DNA of 64,000 bases, taken from the NCBI GenBank assembly GCA_045123995.1, contig JBGVKY010000001.1, positions 38,688-102,687 on the forward strand. Direction: 5' to 3'. This document shows positions 43,695 through 51,543 of the stretch, piece by piece (position 1 is the first letter of the stretch; each line of letters starts with the position of its first letter). The DNA comes from HGM11501 sp045123995. GTDB taxonomy: Bacteria; Bacillota; Clostridia; CAKSNL01; HGM11501. Made by a program: the position numbers and the translations under genes. Under the pieces are notes generated by a model. It saw only the letters and a list, made by a program, of their open reading frames with translations, was not told the origin of the DNA and searched no databases.

Positions 43695-45887
43695 TTAATT
43701 AAGAGTCTTAATTTCGCCTGTTTTTAACTCCTGAAATTTATATTCTCCGGCACCTACTTCAAAGGTCTTATCCCCTATTATAATTTTAGCTTCCTTGGGC
43801 ACAGAAATTTCATATATTACTCCATCTTTTTCATACTTCCAGTATGACGAAATTACGCCCTCTTTTATTTTGTGAGTAGCCTTTACAAAGCCCAGTCTTT
43901 CATCAGGAACGGGCTTTACGATAACCTTGGAAAATCCGGGGTTTTCTTCTCCTGCCACAATACCGCCTGCAACCTCATACATCCAGGAGGCAACGGCACC
44001 GTATGCATAATGGTTAAAGGAGTTCATATCAACGCTCCAGAATTCGCCCTCTTCATTCATGGAGTCCCAGTGTTCCCAAACGGTGGTCGCGCCCCTTAAA
44101 ACAGAATATAACCAGGACGGTGCTTCCTTTTGTAAAAGCAGAGAGTATGCCACATCTGCCTGTCCATTATCGGAAAGGGCATACATTATGTAAGGAGTTC
44201 CAACAAAGCCTGTGGTAAGCTTGTTGCCGTTGTCCTTTATCATTTTAGCCAAAGATTCAGCAGTTTTTTTCTTATCCTCCGCAAGATCAAAGTTAAGGGC
44301 TAAAACATGCTCTGTCTGTGTCTTGTAGTCAGGGAATTCATTTCTGAAAGCTTTAACTATATTTTTATAAAGTTCTTCGTACTCGGTAGCGTCTTCACCC
44401 AAAACCTTAAGGCTCTTGGCTACCAACGATGTGGAGTAAGCATAAAAGGCAGTATTTATAAAATCCTTTCTGCTGGCACCTAAATATGATCCGGGAGGTG
44501 CATCCATAGCCAGCCAGTCACCGTGATGACTGCCTGTATTCCACAAAAATTCATTGTCGCCTGATTTTCTTATAAAGGAAATCCAGGCCTTCATAGACTC
44601 CATCTGGTCTTTTAATATTTCCTTGTTGCCGTACATTATGTAAATTATCCAGGGGCAGATAACTGCAGCATCTCCCCAGGCGGAGCTTCCCTTCATTCCG
44701 CCGCCTCGACGGAATACATTGGGAACAACGTGAGGTATGCAGCCCTCTTCGTCCTGGTCTGCCGCCACGTCGCCCAGCCACTTTTTGAAAAATGCCTCTA
44801 CATCGTAGTTATAAGCACCGGTTTTTGTGAAAACCTGAGTATCAGCAGTCCAGCCAAGTCTTTCGTCTCTCTGGGGGCAGTCTGTGGGAACGTCAAGATA
44901 GTTACCTCTGTGACCCCATATAATATTTTCATAGAGCTTGTTTACCAGTTTATCTCCGCACTCGAAGGTTCCCCTTCTTTCCATATCGGAATATACTGCT
45001 ATTGCCGTAAAGTTATTAAGGTCGATCTCGGCAGGATAATCGTCAAGTCTTATATATCTGAAGCCCATAAAGGTAAGCTTGGGCTTATAAACTTGCTCTC
45101 CGTCACAGCAGATGTATTCAAGTCTCTGACGTGCAGTTCGAAGGTTCGCAGTATAGAAGTTTCCGTCTTTGTCCAGAACCTCGGCGTGAGAAATAGTAAC
45201 TCTTTCATTTTTCTTGGCGTTTATCTTAAATTCCACATAGCCTGTTATTTCCTGACCGAAGTCAATAACTCTCTCGCCTCTGGGAGTTATAATAAGCTCC
45301 TTGGCCTTTAATCTTTCGTGTTCGGTTACAAAGGGGCCTATCTGGGGCACCAGATTGAATTTAAGGTCAGAGGCAACAACTGCCTTAGCCTGTCTTCCAA
45401 GTCTTCCTCTTCCGTCATACATCTCGCCGTGATAAAGCTCGGAGTACATAACTCTTCCGGGAGCAACCACCCAGGAATCGTCCGTTACAATAACTTCTTT
45501 ATTACCATCTTCGTATGTGATTTCAATTTTCGCAATTATTGCACTTACCTCTGCATAAAGGTTAATTTCCGCAAAGGAAAGCTGACTTCTGAACCACCCC
45601 TTACCTACATCCACTGAAAGCTTGTTGTTTTCTCCGAGTAAATCCGTAATGTCGTAAGTCTGATACTGCACTCTTTCCTGATATGCAGTCCAGCCGGGTG
45701 CCATTATAAAATCCCCAACTCTTTTTCCGTTTAATATAGCTTCATATGTACCAGTTGCAGTAATATGAATTACGGCGTTTTTCACTTTTCCCTGACACGC
45801 AAATGTCTTTTCATATTCAGGACATCTGTCGTTAAAATCAAAGGAAGGCTTAATCCATAAAGCATCTTTTAATACACATTTTGTCAT
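43695..45887 (-). CDS. GH78 alpha-L-rhamnosidase (cytoplasmic)
   Basis: The 730 aa protein has the N-terminal beta-sandwich module of rhamnosidases (ATGTYEAILNGKRVGDFIMAPGWT), the TARQRLEYIC/MGFRYIRL middle and the catalytic (alpha/alpha)6 domain with DVPTDCPQRDERLGWTADTQ, which contains the general acid glutamate region of GH78. A C-terminal beta domain follows (VKPVPDERLGFVKATHKIKEG). It lacks a signal peptide and is shorter than many GH78 enzymes, which often carry extra N-terminal domains. It releases L-rhamnose from pectic or glycoside oligomers. It has its own promoter and precedes GH10. Confidence 0.92.
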   Translation of the reverse strand: MTKCVLKDALWIKPSFDFNDRCPEYEKTFACQGKVKNAVIHITATGTYEAILNGKRVGDFIMAPGWTAYQERVQYQTYDITDLLGENNKLSVDVGKGWFRSQLSFAEINLYAEVSAIIAKIEITYEDGNKEVIVTDDSWVVAPGRVMYSELYHGEMYDGRGRLGRQAKAVVASDLKFNLVPQIGPFVTEHERLKAKELIITPRGERVIDFGQEITGYVEFKINAKKNERVTISHAEVLDKDGNFYTANLRTARQRLEYICCDGEQVYKPKLTFMGFRYIRLDDYPAEIDLNNFTAIAVYSDMERRGTFECGDKLVNKLYENIIWGHRGNYLDVPTDCPQRDERLGWTADTQVFTKTGAYNYDVEAFFKKWLGDVAADQDEEGCIPHVVPNVFRRGGGMKGSSAWGDAAVICPWIIYIMYGNKEILKDQMESMKAWISFIRKSGDNEFLWNTGSHHGDWLAMDAPPGSYLGASRKDFINTAFYAYSTSLVAKSLKVLGEDATEYEELYKNIVKAFRNEFPDYKTQTEHVLALNFDLAEDKKKTAESLAKMIKDNGNKLTTGFVGTPYIMYALSDNGQADVAYSLLLQKEAPSWLYSVLRGATTVWEHWDSMNEEGEFWSVDMNSFNHYAYGAVASWMYEVAGGIVAGEENPGFSKVIVKPVPDERLGFVKATHKIKEGVISSYWKYEKDGVIYEISVPKEAKIIIGDKTFEVGAGEYKFQELKTGEIKTLN

Positions 45888-45919
45888 ATTTAATCCCCCT
45901 TAAAATAAAGTTCTCTTAG

Positions 45920-45948
45920 ATTATATATTAGCAGGATTTTTTTGTCAA
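45920..45948 (-). promoter_or_regulatory. Sigma-A promoter of the GH78 gene
   Basis: Minus strand TTGACA, 17 bp, TATAAT, about 35 bp upstream of the ATG. Confidence 0.82.
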
Positions 45949-46006
45949 CATCAAAAATGTATTTTAAATATGGGTTGGCAATAAGAAAATCCATAAAGAA
46001 TATAAG

Positions 46007-46037
46007 AAAACGACTTTTTTCTCTGAAGTGTCGTTTT
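46007..46037. terminator. Terminator-like hairpin between two divergent promoters
   Basis: AAAACGAC (46007-46014) pairs with GTCGTTTT (46030-46037), followed by further T on the plus strand. No gene reads into it from either side within the 216-bp spacer, so its purpose is unclear. Confidence 0.45.
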
Positions 46038-46044
46038 TTTATTA

Positions 46045-46073
46045 TTGACAAACGAAATCATTAGTCGTAAAAT
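46045..46073 (+). promoter_or_regulatory. Sigma-A promoter of the CE2-type esterase gene
   Basis: TTGACA, 17 bp, TAAAAT, 30 bp before the ATG and its AAGGAGG site. Confidence 0.82.
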
Positions 46074-46103
46074 CAATATGTAACATTATCAAGGAGGATT
46101 TAT

Positions 46104-47618
46104 ATGAAAAAAATACTTGCTATCATTCTGGCACTCACTTTATGTTTGAGTGTATCGGCAGTCTTTGCTGAAAAGGTTACATCGCCAATTCAGAAAGATG
46201 TGCCCACAAATGATGGTAACATTCAGGTTTTTGTAAACGGAAGCTTCATAAAATCTGATGTTCCCGCACAGATTGTAGACGGAAGAACACTTCTTCCGGT
46301 ACGAGCAATCTTTGAGGCCTTCGGTCTTTCCGTTTCCTGGAATCCCGAAAGTCAGACAGTAAAGGGCATAAGCTACGACAGCACCATCACCATGAGAATA
46401 GGTGAAAATTCCATAAAATATTTTGATACCACTTATGTGACAGGATCTACGGAATTCACCGAATTCACCGCAGATGTTCCTGCACAGATAATTGACGGCA
46501 GAACCCTGGTTCCCGTTCGTGCCCTGGCAGAAACATTAAATTCGGATGTACAATGGATTGCAGAGGAGAGAAAAGTTGTGATTGAAGAAAAAATTAACAC
46601 AGTGAAAACTGCTGACGGCGGAATAAAGCTTGACGGAAACTCAATGCGTCTTATCGGCAGATACTATGAGAAAATGGGCGTTATGCAGTCATCTTTCACT
46701 GCATCAGGAATTGAGCTTCGTTTCAGAGGAACAGAAGCTAAGATAAAGCTTAAGGTAGAAGGTCAGGAGGATGCCTACTTCCATGTATTTATAGACGGAG
46801 ATGAAACAGTTTACACCGACCATACCGAAGACAACCGTATGAAGGCTGCTCCCGGAGAATCTACTGTAACTTTAGCTGAAAATCTTCCGGACGGAATACA
46901 TACAATCAAAATATTAAAGTCAAATGAAGAATTGAGAAATAAGATTGGTTGGGTTGCTTTCTATACCGATGGTGAGCTTTTAGCTCCTCCTGCAAAAAGG
47001 GAAAGACAGATTCAGGTACACGGCGACTCAATTACCTGTGCATATAACAATATGAACTTTGCGGATAACGACGACAAAAAATACTATGGTTCTCTCTATC
47101 AGGACGGTGTTATGTCCTACGCCGCTTTCTTAGCAAGAGACTATAATGCCGATTTAGAGGTTTTCGCACAGTCAGGCTATTCTGTAAATGCATCTATCGG
47201 CAAAGGAACAGTTGCCTATGACAAGGTTTCCATTACAAATCCAGGTATGGGCGACTGGGACCACAACATAAACCATCCGGATTTAATCATTCAGTTTAAC
47301 TGGATTAATGACTACCACGGCGTTTATAAAGCAGGAAACACAACAATGGATAAGATGGAGGAAAATTACTATAATTTAGTGTGGCATATGCTGAGCGTTC
47401 ATCCCTCTGCAAAGCTTATTATAATTTCTCACGAAACAATTCCCGACTTTAATGAAATGCTCGACAAAGTTCTTGAAAAATATGCAACAGTAGGCGATGC
47501 ATCAAGAATCAGAGTATTAAAATCCACAAAATCTTATGCCCGCCACCCCTTCGCTTCCTACCAGAAGGAAATTGCAGAAGAATTAAAACCCCTTGTTTCC
47601 GAACTTATGGGTTGGTAA
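46104..47618 (+). CDS. Secreted CE2-type SGNH esterase with N-terminal copper-amine-oxidase-N-like domain
   Basis: The 504 aa protein has a signal peptide (1-22), then a copper-amine-oxidase-N-like region (about 38-162) with two similar halves (DGRTLLPVRAIFEAFG and DGRTLVPVRALAETLN). A CE2-like beta-sandwich (about 178-290, SGIELRFRGTEAKIKL) precedes an SGNH hydrolase domain with the nucleophile Ser309 in HGDSITCAYNN and a candidate catalytic His481 in ARHPFASYQK. CE2 enzymes deacetylate xylan or other sugars at the 6-position. It is divergent from GH78 and closed by a long hairpin. Confidence 0.85.
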   Translation: MKKILAIILALTLCLSVSAVFAEKVTSPIQKDVPTNDGNIQVFVNGSFIKSDVPAQIVDGRTLLPVRAIFEAFGLSVSWNPESQTVKGISYDSTITMRIGENSIKYFDTTYVTGSTEFTEFTADVPAQIIDGRTLVPVRALAETLNSDVQWIAEERKVVIEEKINTVKTADGGIKLDGNSMRLIGRYYEKMGVMQSSFTASGIELRFRGTEAKIKLKVEGQEDAYFHVFIDGDETVYTDHTEDNRMKAAPGESTVTLAENLPDGIHTIKILKSNEELRNKIGWVAFYTDGELLAPPAKRERQIQVHGDSITCAYNNMNFADNDDKKYYGSLYQDGVMSYAAFLARDYNADLEVFAQSGYSVNASIGKGTVAYDKVSITNPGMGDWDHNINHPDLIIQFNWINDYHGVYKAGNTTMDKMEENYYNLVWHMLSVHPSAKLIIISHETIPDFNEMLDKVLEKYATVGDASRIRVLKSTKSYARHPFASYQKEIAEELKPLVSELMGW

Positions 47619-47620
47619 AA

Positions 47621-47671
47621 GGTGAAAAAATAAAGCCTGAAAGCTTAACTTTCGGGCTTTATTTTTTCACC
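47621..47671 (+). terminator. Terminator of the CE2-type esterase gene
   Basis: A 23-bp stem (47621-47643 with 47649-47671; one G-U pair) around a 5-nt loop, beginning 2 bp after the stop codon. The core is AAAGCC...GGGCTTT followed by ATTTTTT. Confidence 0.92.
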
Positions 47672-47695
47672 TTTTTTCCTTTTTTCCATACAATA
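47669..47695 (+). promoter_or_regulatory. Sigma-K-like promoter of spoVFAB
   Basis: CATACAATA (47687-47695) fits the sigma-K -10 consensus CATANNNTA, with AC 16 bp upstream (47669-47670) as the -35 core. B. subtilis spoVF is also sigma-K dependent. The ATG is 27 bp downstream. Confidence 0.6.
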
Positions 47696-47722
47696 TATTA
47701 GATTTGGAAAAGGAGTGTTTTT

Positions 47723-48577
47723 ATGAAAAATATGAAATTCACTTTCATTGGCGGCGACATGCGCCTTGCAGCAGCTCATTTATACATAAAGAAAATGGGA
47801 TTTGATTCTTCCACTTTCCTTTTGGAAAAAGCAGAGGGATTATACCCGGATGAAAAGTGTATTGTTTTCCCTGCATCTGATGTTTATGTTCTTCCGCTCC
47901 CTGTAACAAGCGACGGAATCCATATAAATTCACCACTCAGTGATTTAACTTTATCCTTTGAAGAATTTTTCTCACTTATAGATCAAAGAGCCCTTATTTT
48001 TGGTGGTCTTTTTCCTGATGAAATAAAGCTTATGGCAAAAAATAAAAATATATCTCTTTTGGACTATTATAATTTCGAAGAATTTCAGATAAGAAATTCT
48101 ATTCCCACAGCTGAGGGGGCACTGGAAATTGCCCTTCGTGAAATGCCCATAACTTTATACGGTACAAAATCACTTGTTTTAGGCTACGGAAGAATATCAA
48201 AAGTCTTATCTCCAATGCTTAAAGCCATGGGAAGTGAAGTTTTCTTAAGTTCACGAAAAAAAGAATCCATGCTATGGAGTGAAATTTCAGGTTTCAACTC
48301 CATAAACACCTCCTCAATTTCCGAATCTTTGGGGGATTTTGATTTAATCATAAATACAGTCCCCTCACTTTTATTAACAGGCGACCTTCTTAAAAAGCTT
48401 AATCCGGATTGCCTTATAATAGACCTTGCCTCCCGCCCCGGCGGCGTGGATATCAAAAGTGCCTCCGAACTTGGTATACGCGTAATATGGGCTTTAGGGC
48501 TTCCCGGCAAATGCGCTCCGGTTTCTGCCGGTCATATAATAGGCAATACAATCTTAAGTATGTTATCTTATGACTGA
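47723..48577 (+). CDS. spoVFA: Dipicolinate synthase subunit A
   Basis: Subunit of the enzyme that oxidises dihydrodipicolinate to dipicolinic acid, the major spore-core chelator; it acts in the mother cell. The 284 aa protein has the N-terminal IGGDMRLAAAHLYIKKMG block, a central NAD(P)-binding segment LVLGYGRISKVLSPMLKAMGSEV and the C-terminal LDLASRPGGVD-like (IDLASRPGGVD) and GLPGKCAPVSAG motifs of SpoVFA/DpaA. It begins with ATG behind AAAAGGAG. Together with the next gene it shows that the organism makes endospores of Bacillus-type chemistry. Confidence 0.95.
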   Translation: MKNMKFTFIGGDMRLAAAHLYIKKMGFDSSTFLLEKAEGLYPDEKCIVFPASDVYVLPLPVTSDGIHINSPLSDLTLSFEEFFSLIDQRALIFGGLFPDEIKLMAKNKNISLLDYYNFEEFQIRNSIPTAEGALEIALREMPITLYGTKSLVLGYGRISKVLSPMLKAMGSEVFLSSRKKESMLWSEISGFNSINTSSISESLGDFDLIINTVPSLLLTGDLLKKLNPDCLIIDLASRPGGVDIKSASELGIRVIWALGLPGKCAPVSAGHIIGNTILSMLSYD

Positions 48578-49187
48578 TAAAAAGTTTACCCAAGGAGGTG
48601 ATTTTACGGAAAACGATGACAAATTACGGGTTGGTTTTGCGCTTACAGGCTCATTTTGTACATTCTCACGGGTTATCCCCCAGATAGAAAAGCTGGTATC
48701 TTCAGGGATTGATGTTCTTCCCATCATGAGTGAAAAATCCTATACAACAGACACTCGGTTCGGAACCTCCGAGGAGTTCGTTAAAAGAATACGGGCTATA
48801 ACAGGCAAGAACGTTCTCCATACCATAGAGGAGGTTGAACCGCTGGGCCCAAAAAAAATGGTAGATGCTTTAATCATTGCTCCCTGTACAGGGGCTACCC
48901 TCTGCCGTCTGGCATTGGGGCTTCACGATACCACCGTATCTCTGGCGGCAAAATCTGTTTTAAGAAATTCTTTTCCCATAATAATAGCCGTTTCCACAAA
49001 CGATGGGCTTTCCATGAGTGCTAAAAATTTGGGAGTTTTATTAAATTCAAAGAATATATATTTTGTCCCCTTCGGTCAGGACGACCCAGAAAAAAAGCCC
49101 AGGTCATTGGTTGCCAATATGGATAAAATTCTTCCCACCTTATCTTCAGCCATGGCAGGAAGGCAAATTCAACCCATATTATTATAG
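48570..49187 (+). CDS. spoVFB: Dipicolinate synthase subunit B (flavoprotein); start uncertain, possibly ACG at 48606
   Basis: Flavoprotein partner of SpoVFA. The protein shows GFALTGSFCTF near the start, the DTRFGTSEEFVKRI segment, EPLGPKKMVDALIIAPCTGATLCRLA and FVPFGQDDPEKKP, all typical of SpoVFB. The open frame can begin at ATG 48570, overlapping the spoVFA stop by 8 bp, but that codon lacks a ribosome site. A perfect AAGGAGGTGAT (48592-48602) stands inside the frame, 7 bp before an in-frame ACG (48606). Starting there gives ten residues before the GFALTG core, as I recall for B. subtilis SpoVFB. The ATG coordinate is given here as the conventional choice. Confidence 0.93.
   Translation: MTDKKFTQGGDFTENDDKLRVGFALTGSFCTFSRVIPQIEKLVSSGIDVLPIMSEKSYTTDTRFGTSEEFVKRIRAITGKNVLHTIEEVEPLGPKKMVDALIIAPCTGATLCRLALGLHDTTVSLAAKSVLRNSFPIIIAVSTNDGLSMSAKNLGVLLNSKNIYFVPFGQDDPEKKPRSLVANMDKILPTLSSAMAGRQIQPILL
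48592..48602 (+). promoter_or_regulatory. Perfect Shine-Dalgarno sequence inside the annotated 5' end of spoVFB
   Basis: AAGGAGGTGAT is fully complementary to the 3' end of 16S rRNA. The only in-frame codon at normal spacing is ACG at 48606-48608; no ATG, GTG or TTG in frame fits. Confidence 0.75.
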
Positions 49188-49189
49188 AA

Positions 49190-49224
49190 AACAGCGGATA
49201 TCTCAAAGATATCCGCTGTCTTTT
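49190..49224. terminator. Bidirectional terminator between spoVFB and nfnB
   Basis: ACAGCGGATATC/GATATCCGCTGT perfect 12-bp stem with a 5-nt loop, T-rich on both outgoing strands, between converging genes. Confidence 0.92.
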
Positions 49225-50602
49225 ATTTTAAGTACTCGTCGATAGCCTCCGCACTCATCTTTCCTGCTCCCATTGCAAGAATAACTGTTGCAGCACCTGT
49301 TACCGCATCCCCACCTGCATATACGCCGGGAAGTGATGTGGCACCGGTTTCGTCAATCACCTTTATGCCTCCCCACTTTTCGGTATCTAAGCCTTCTGTG
49401 GTGGATTTTATAAGAGGATTCGGTGAAGTTCCTATTGACATTATAACCGCCTGACATTCAATTAAAAAGTCAGAACCCTCTATAACAACAGGACGTCTTC
49501 TTCCAGATTCATCAGGCTCGGAAAGTTCCATAGAAACACATCTGATGCCCGATACATAACCCTTTTCATCCCCTATAATTTCTGTAGGATTTGTAAGGAG
49601 CTTAAATTCAATTCCCTCTTCCATGGCATGTTCTACTTCCTCACGTCTTGCAGGAAGCTCGTCTAATGACCTTCTGTAAACGATATATACCTTTTCAGCT
49701 CCCATACGAAGAGCACATCTTGCAGCATCCATAGCAACGTTTCCGCCTCCTACAACCGCTACATGGGAGCTTCTCATTACGGGAGTAGAAGAAGAATCTT
49801 TATATGCTTCCATAAGATTTATTCTTGTAAGAAATTCGTTGGCAGAATAAACGCCGTTTAAGTTTTCACCGGGGATATTCATGAATTTAGGAAGTCCTGC
49901 TCCCGAACCGATAAATACAGCATCAAACTCTTCCTTAAGCTCTGCCACGGTGAGAGTTTTACCTACAATTACGTTGGTTTCAATTTTTACCCCCAGATCA
50001 CGAAGTCCGTCAATTTCCTTTCTCACTATATCCTTGGGAAGACGGAATTCGGGAATACCGTAAACCAAAACACCGCCCGGTGTATGTAAAGCTTCAAAAA
50101 TCGTTACATCATAGCCTTTTTTCGCCAGATCTCCCGCACAGGTAAGGCTGGCAGGGCCCGAGCCCACAACAGCAACTGTTTTTCCGTTTTTGGTAATTTC
50201 TCTTTTTATGCTTTTGCCGTTTACGCTGTACCAGTCGGAAACAAATCTTTCAAGTCTTCCGATGGCAACGCTTTCTCCCTTTATTCCCCTTATACATTTA
50301 CCCTCACATTGATTTTCCTGAGGGCAGACTCTTCCGCATATTCTGGGAAGCGAACTGGATTCTTCAATTATTTCATAGGCCTTTTCAAAGTTTCCCTCTG
50401 CCACTTCTTTTATAAATTCAGGAATGTGGATTTTAACGGGACAGCCCCCTACACAAGGCTTGTTTTTGCAGGCAAGACATCTTTTAGCCTCACTTATTGC
50501 TTGCTCTTCAGTGTAACCCAGTGCTACTTCTGAAAAGGTTTTACCTCTTTCTATGGGATCTAAAACGGGCATTTCATTTCTTTTAATTGTCATGTCAGCC
50601 AT
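49223..50602 (-). CDS. nfnB: NfnB-like / GltD-like FAD-NADPH oxidoreductase subunit
   Basis: The 459 aa protein has two N-terminal [4Fe-4S] cysteine sets (RCLACKNKPCVGGCP, about 42-56, and ICGRVCPQENQCEGKC, about 89-104), then an FAD site VAVVGSGPASLTCAGDLAKKG and an NADPH site VAVVGGGNVAMDAARCALRMG, the GltD/NfnB plan. On its own it would be called a glutamate synthase small subunit, but it is coupled to an NfnA-like gene (8-bp overlap), so NADH-dependent ferredoxin:NADP+ oxidoreductase is the better call. This complex balances NADH, NADPH and ferredoxin in anaerobes by electron bifurcation. Confidence 0.85.
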   Translation of the reverse strand: MADMTIKRNEMPVLDPIERGKTFSEVALGYTEEQAISEAKRCLACKNKPCVGGCPVKIHIPEFIKEVAEGNFEKAYEIIEESSSLPRICGRVCPQENQCEGKCIRGIKGESVAIGRLERFVSDWYSVNGKSIKREITKNGKTVAVVGSGPASLTCAGDLAKKGYDVTIFEALHTPGGVLVYGIPEFRLPKDIVRKEIDGLRDLGVKIETNVIVGKTLTVAELKEEFDAVFIGSGAGLPKFMNIPGENLNGVYSANEFLTRINLMEAYKDSSSTPVMRSSHVAVVGGGNVAMDAARCALRMGAEKVYIVYRRSLDELPARREEVEHAMEEGIEFKLLTNPTEIIGDEKGYVSGIRCVSMELSEPDESGRRRPVVIEGSDFLIECQAVIMSIGTSPNPLIKSTTEGLDTEKWGGIKVIDETGATSLPGVYAGGDAVTGAATVILAMGAGKMSAEAIDEYLK

Positions 50603-51443
50603 TTATATCACCGCCTTTTAAGAGGTTACAGGTTTCTTCATGACGTTTTCTCTCAAACTCTTTGTATATTGAGCCTCTTTTTAAGGCTTCATCAAAATCA
50701 ATTAAGTGTCCGTCAAATTCTGGGCCGTCAACACAGGCAAATTTGGTTTCTCCACCAACAGTGAGACGGCAACCACCGCACATTCCCGTTCCGTCAATCA
50801 TAATTGGATTCATGCTGGCAATGGTCTTTATTCCGTACTCTTTTGTGAGAGCGCATACAAACTTCATCATTATAAGAGGACCTATAGTTATAACCAAATC
50901 GTATTTATTTCCCGCATCTATAAGCTTTTTGAGAGCATCAGTAACAAGACCTTTTTCTCCCTTTGAACCATCATCGGTCATTAAGTTAAAGGAATTTGAA
51001 GCTTTCTTAAATTCATCTTCCAAAATAACCAGTTCTTCATTTCTGAATCCTGCTATAACATGAACTTCTGTACCCTTATTAAAAAATTCCTTTGCCACGG
51101 GGTATGCAATAGCACAGCCCACACCGCCTGCAACAACAGCAACCTTTGAAAATCCGTCTGTTTTTGTTGCCTTTCCTAAGGGGCCTGCAAAGTCTAATAT
51201 AAAGTCTCCCTCGCTTAACGCATTAAGCTTCTTTGTGGTTGCACCCACCACCTGAAAAATTATGGTGATGCTTCCTTTTTCTCTTGAATAATCTGCGATT
51301 GTCAGCGGAATTCTTTCTCCACCGTTTTCAACCCTTAAAATGATGAACTGTCCGGGCAGCGCCTTTTTAGCAATCAAAGGTGCTTCCACTTCCATCAAGG
51401 TTACCTGGGGATTTAAGATTTCCTTTCTTAAAATTCTATTCAT
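50595..51443 (-). CDS. nfnA: NfnA-like FAD/[2Fe-2S] oxidoreductase subunit
   Basis: The 282 aa protein belongs to the ferredoxin-NADP reductase fold, PyrK/SudB/NfnA type: FAD-binding ERIPLTIADYSREKGSITI (about 49-68), NAD-binding VAVVAGGVGCAIAYPVA, and a C-terminal [2Fe-2S] cysteine cluster in TGMCGGCRLTVGG with FACVDGPEFDGH. It is first in the nfnA-nfnB pair and has its own promoter. An alternative reading is sulfide dehydrogenase or the PyrK-like subunit, but the GltD-like partner favours Nfn. Confidence 0.86.
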   Translation of the reverse strand: MNRILRKEILNPQVTLMEVEAPLIAKKALPGQFIILRVENGGERIPLTIADYSREKGSITIIFQVVGATTKKLNALSEGDFILDFAGPLGKATKTDGFSKVAVVAGGVGCAIAYPVAKEFFNKGTEVHVIAGFRNEELVILEDEFKKASNSFNLMTDDGSKGEKGLVTDALKKLIDAGNKYDLVITIGPLIMMKFVCALTKEYGIKTIASMNPIMIDGTGMCGGCRLTVGGETKFACVDGPEFDGHLIDFDEALKRGSIYKEFERKRHEETCNLLKGGDING

Positions 51444-51468
51444 TGTCTCATCCTCTTATTTTTTTATA

Positions 51469-51497
51469 ATCTTAACAAAAAAGAACGATAAAGTCAA
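51469..51497 (-). promoter_or_regulatory. Sigma-A promoter of nfnAB
   Basis: Minus strand TTGACT, 17 bp, TAAGAT, 26 bp upstream of the nfnA ATG. Its -35 element directly abuts the hairpin at 51498-51522. Confidence 0.72.
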
Positions 51498-51522
51498 GGG
51501 CTAATCCATAACGATTAGCCCC
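51498..51522 (-). terminator. Hairpin after gdhA
   Basis: GGGCTAATC/GATTAGCCC stem with a 7-nt loop, 21 bp after the gdhA stop. Only a short T-rich tract follows on the minus strand, so it is a weak terminator; it may also bind a regulator next to the nfnA promoter. Confidence 0.55.
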
Positions 51523-51543
51523 TCTATTTATCTTACAATTATA

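Noticed and set aside
49223..50602. Naming this gene gltD (glutamate synthase small subunit)
   Set aside because: No GltB large subunit is present, and the gene is coupled to an NfnA-like subunit, so Nfn is the better reading although gdhA is nearby.
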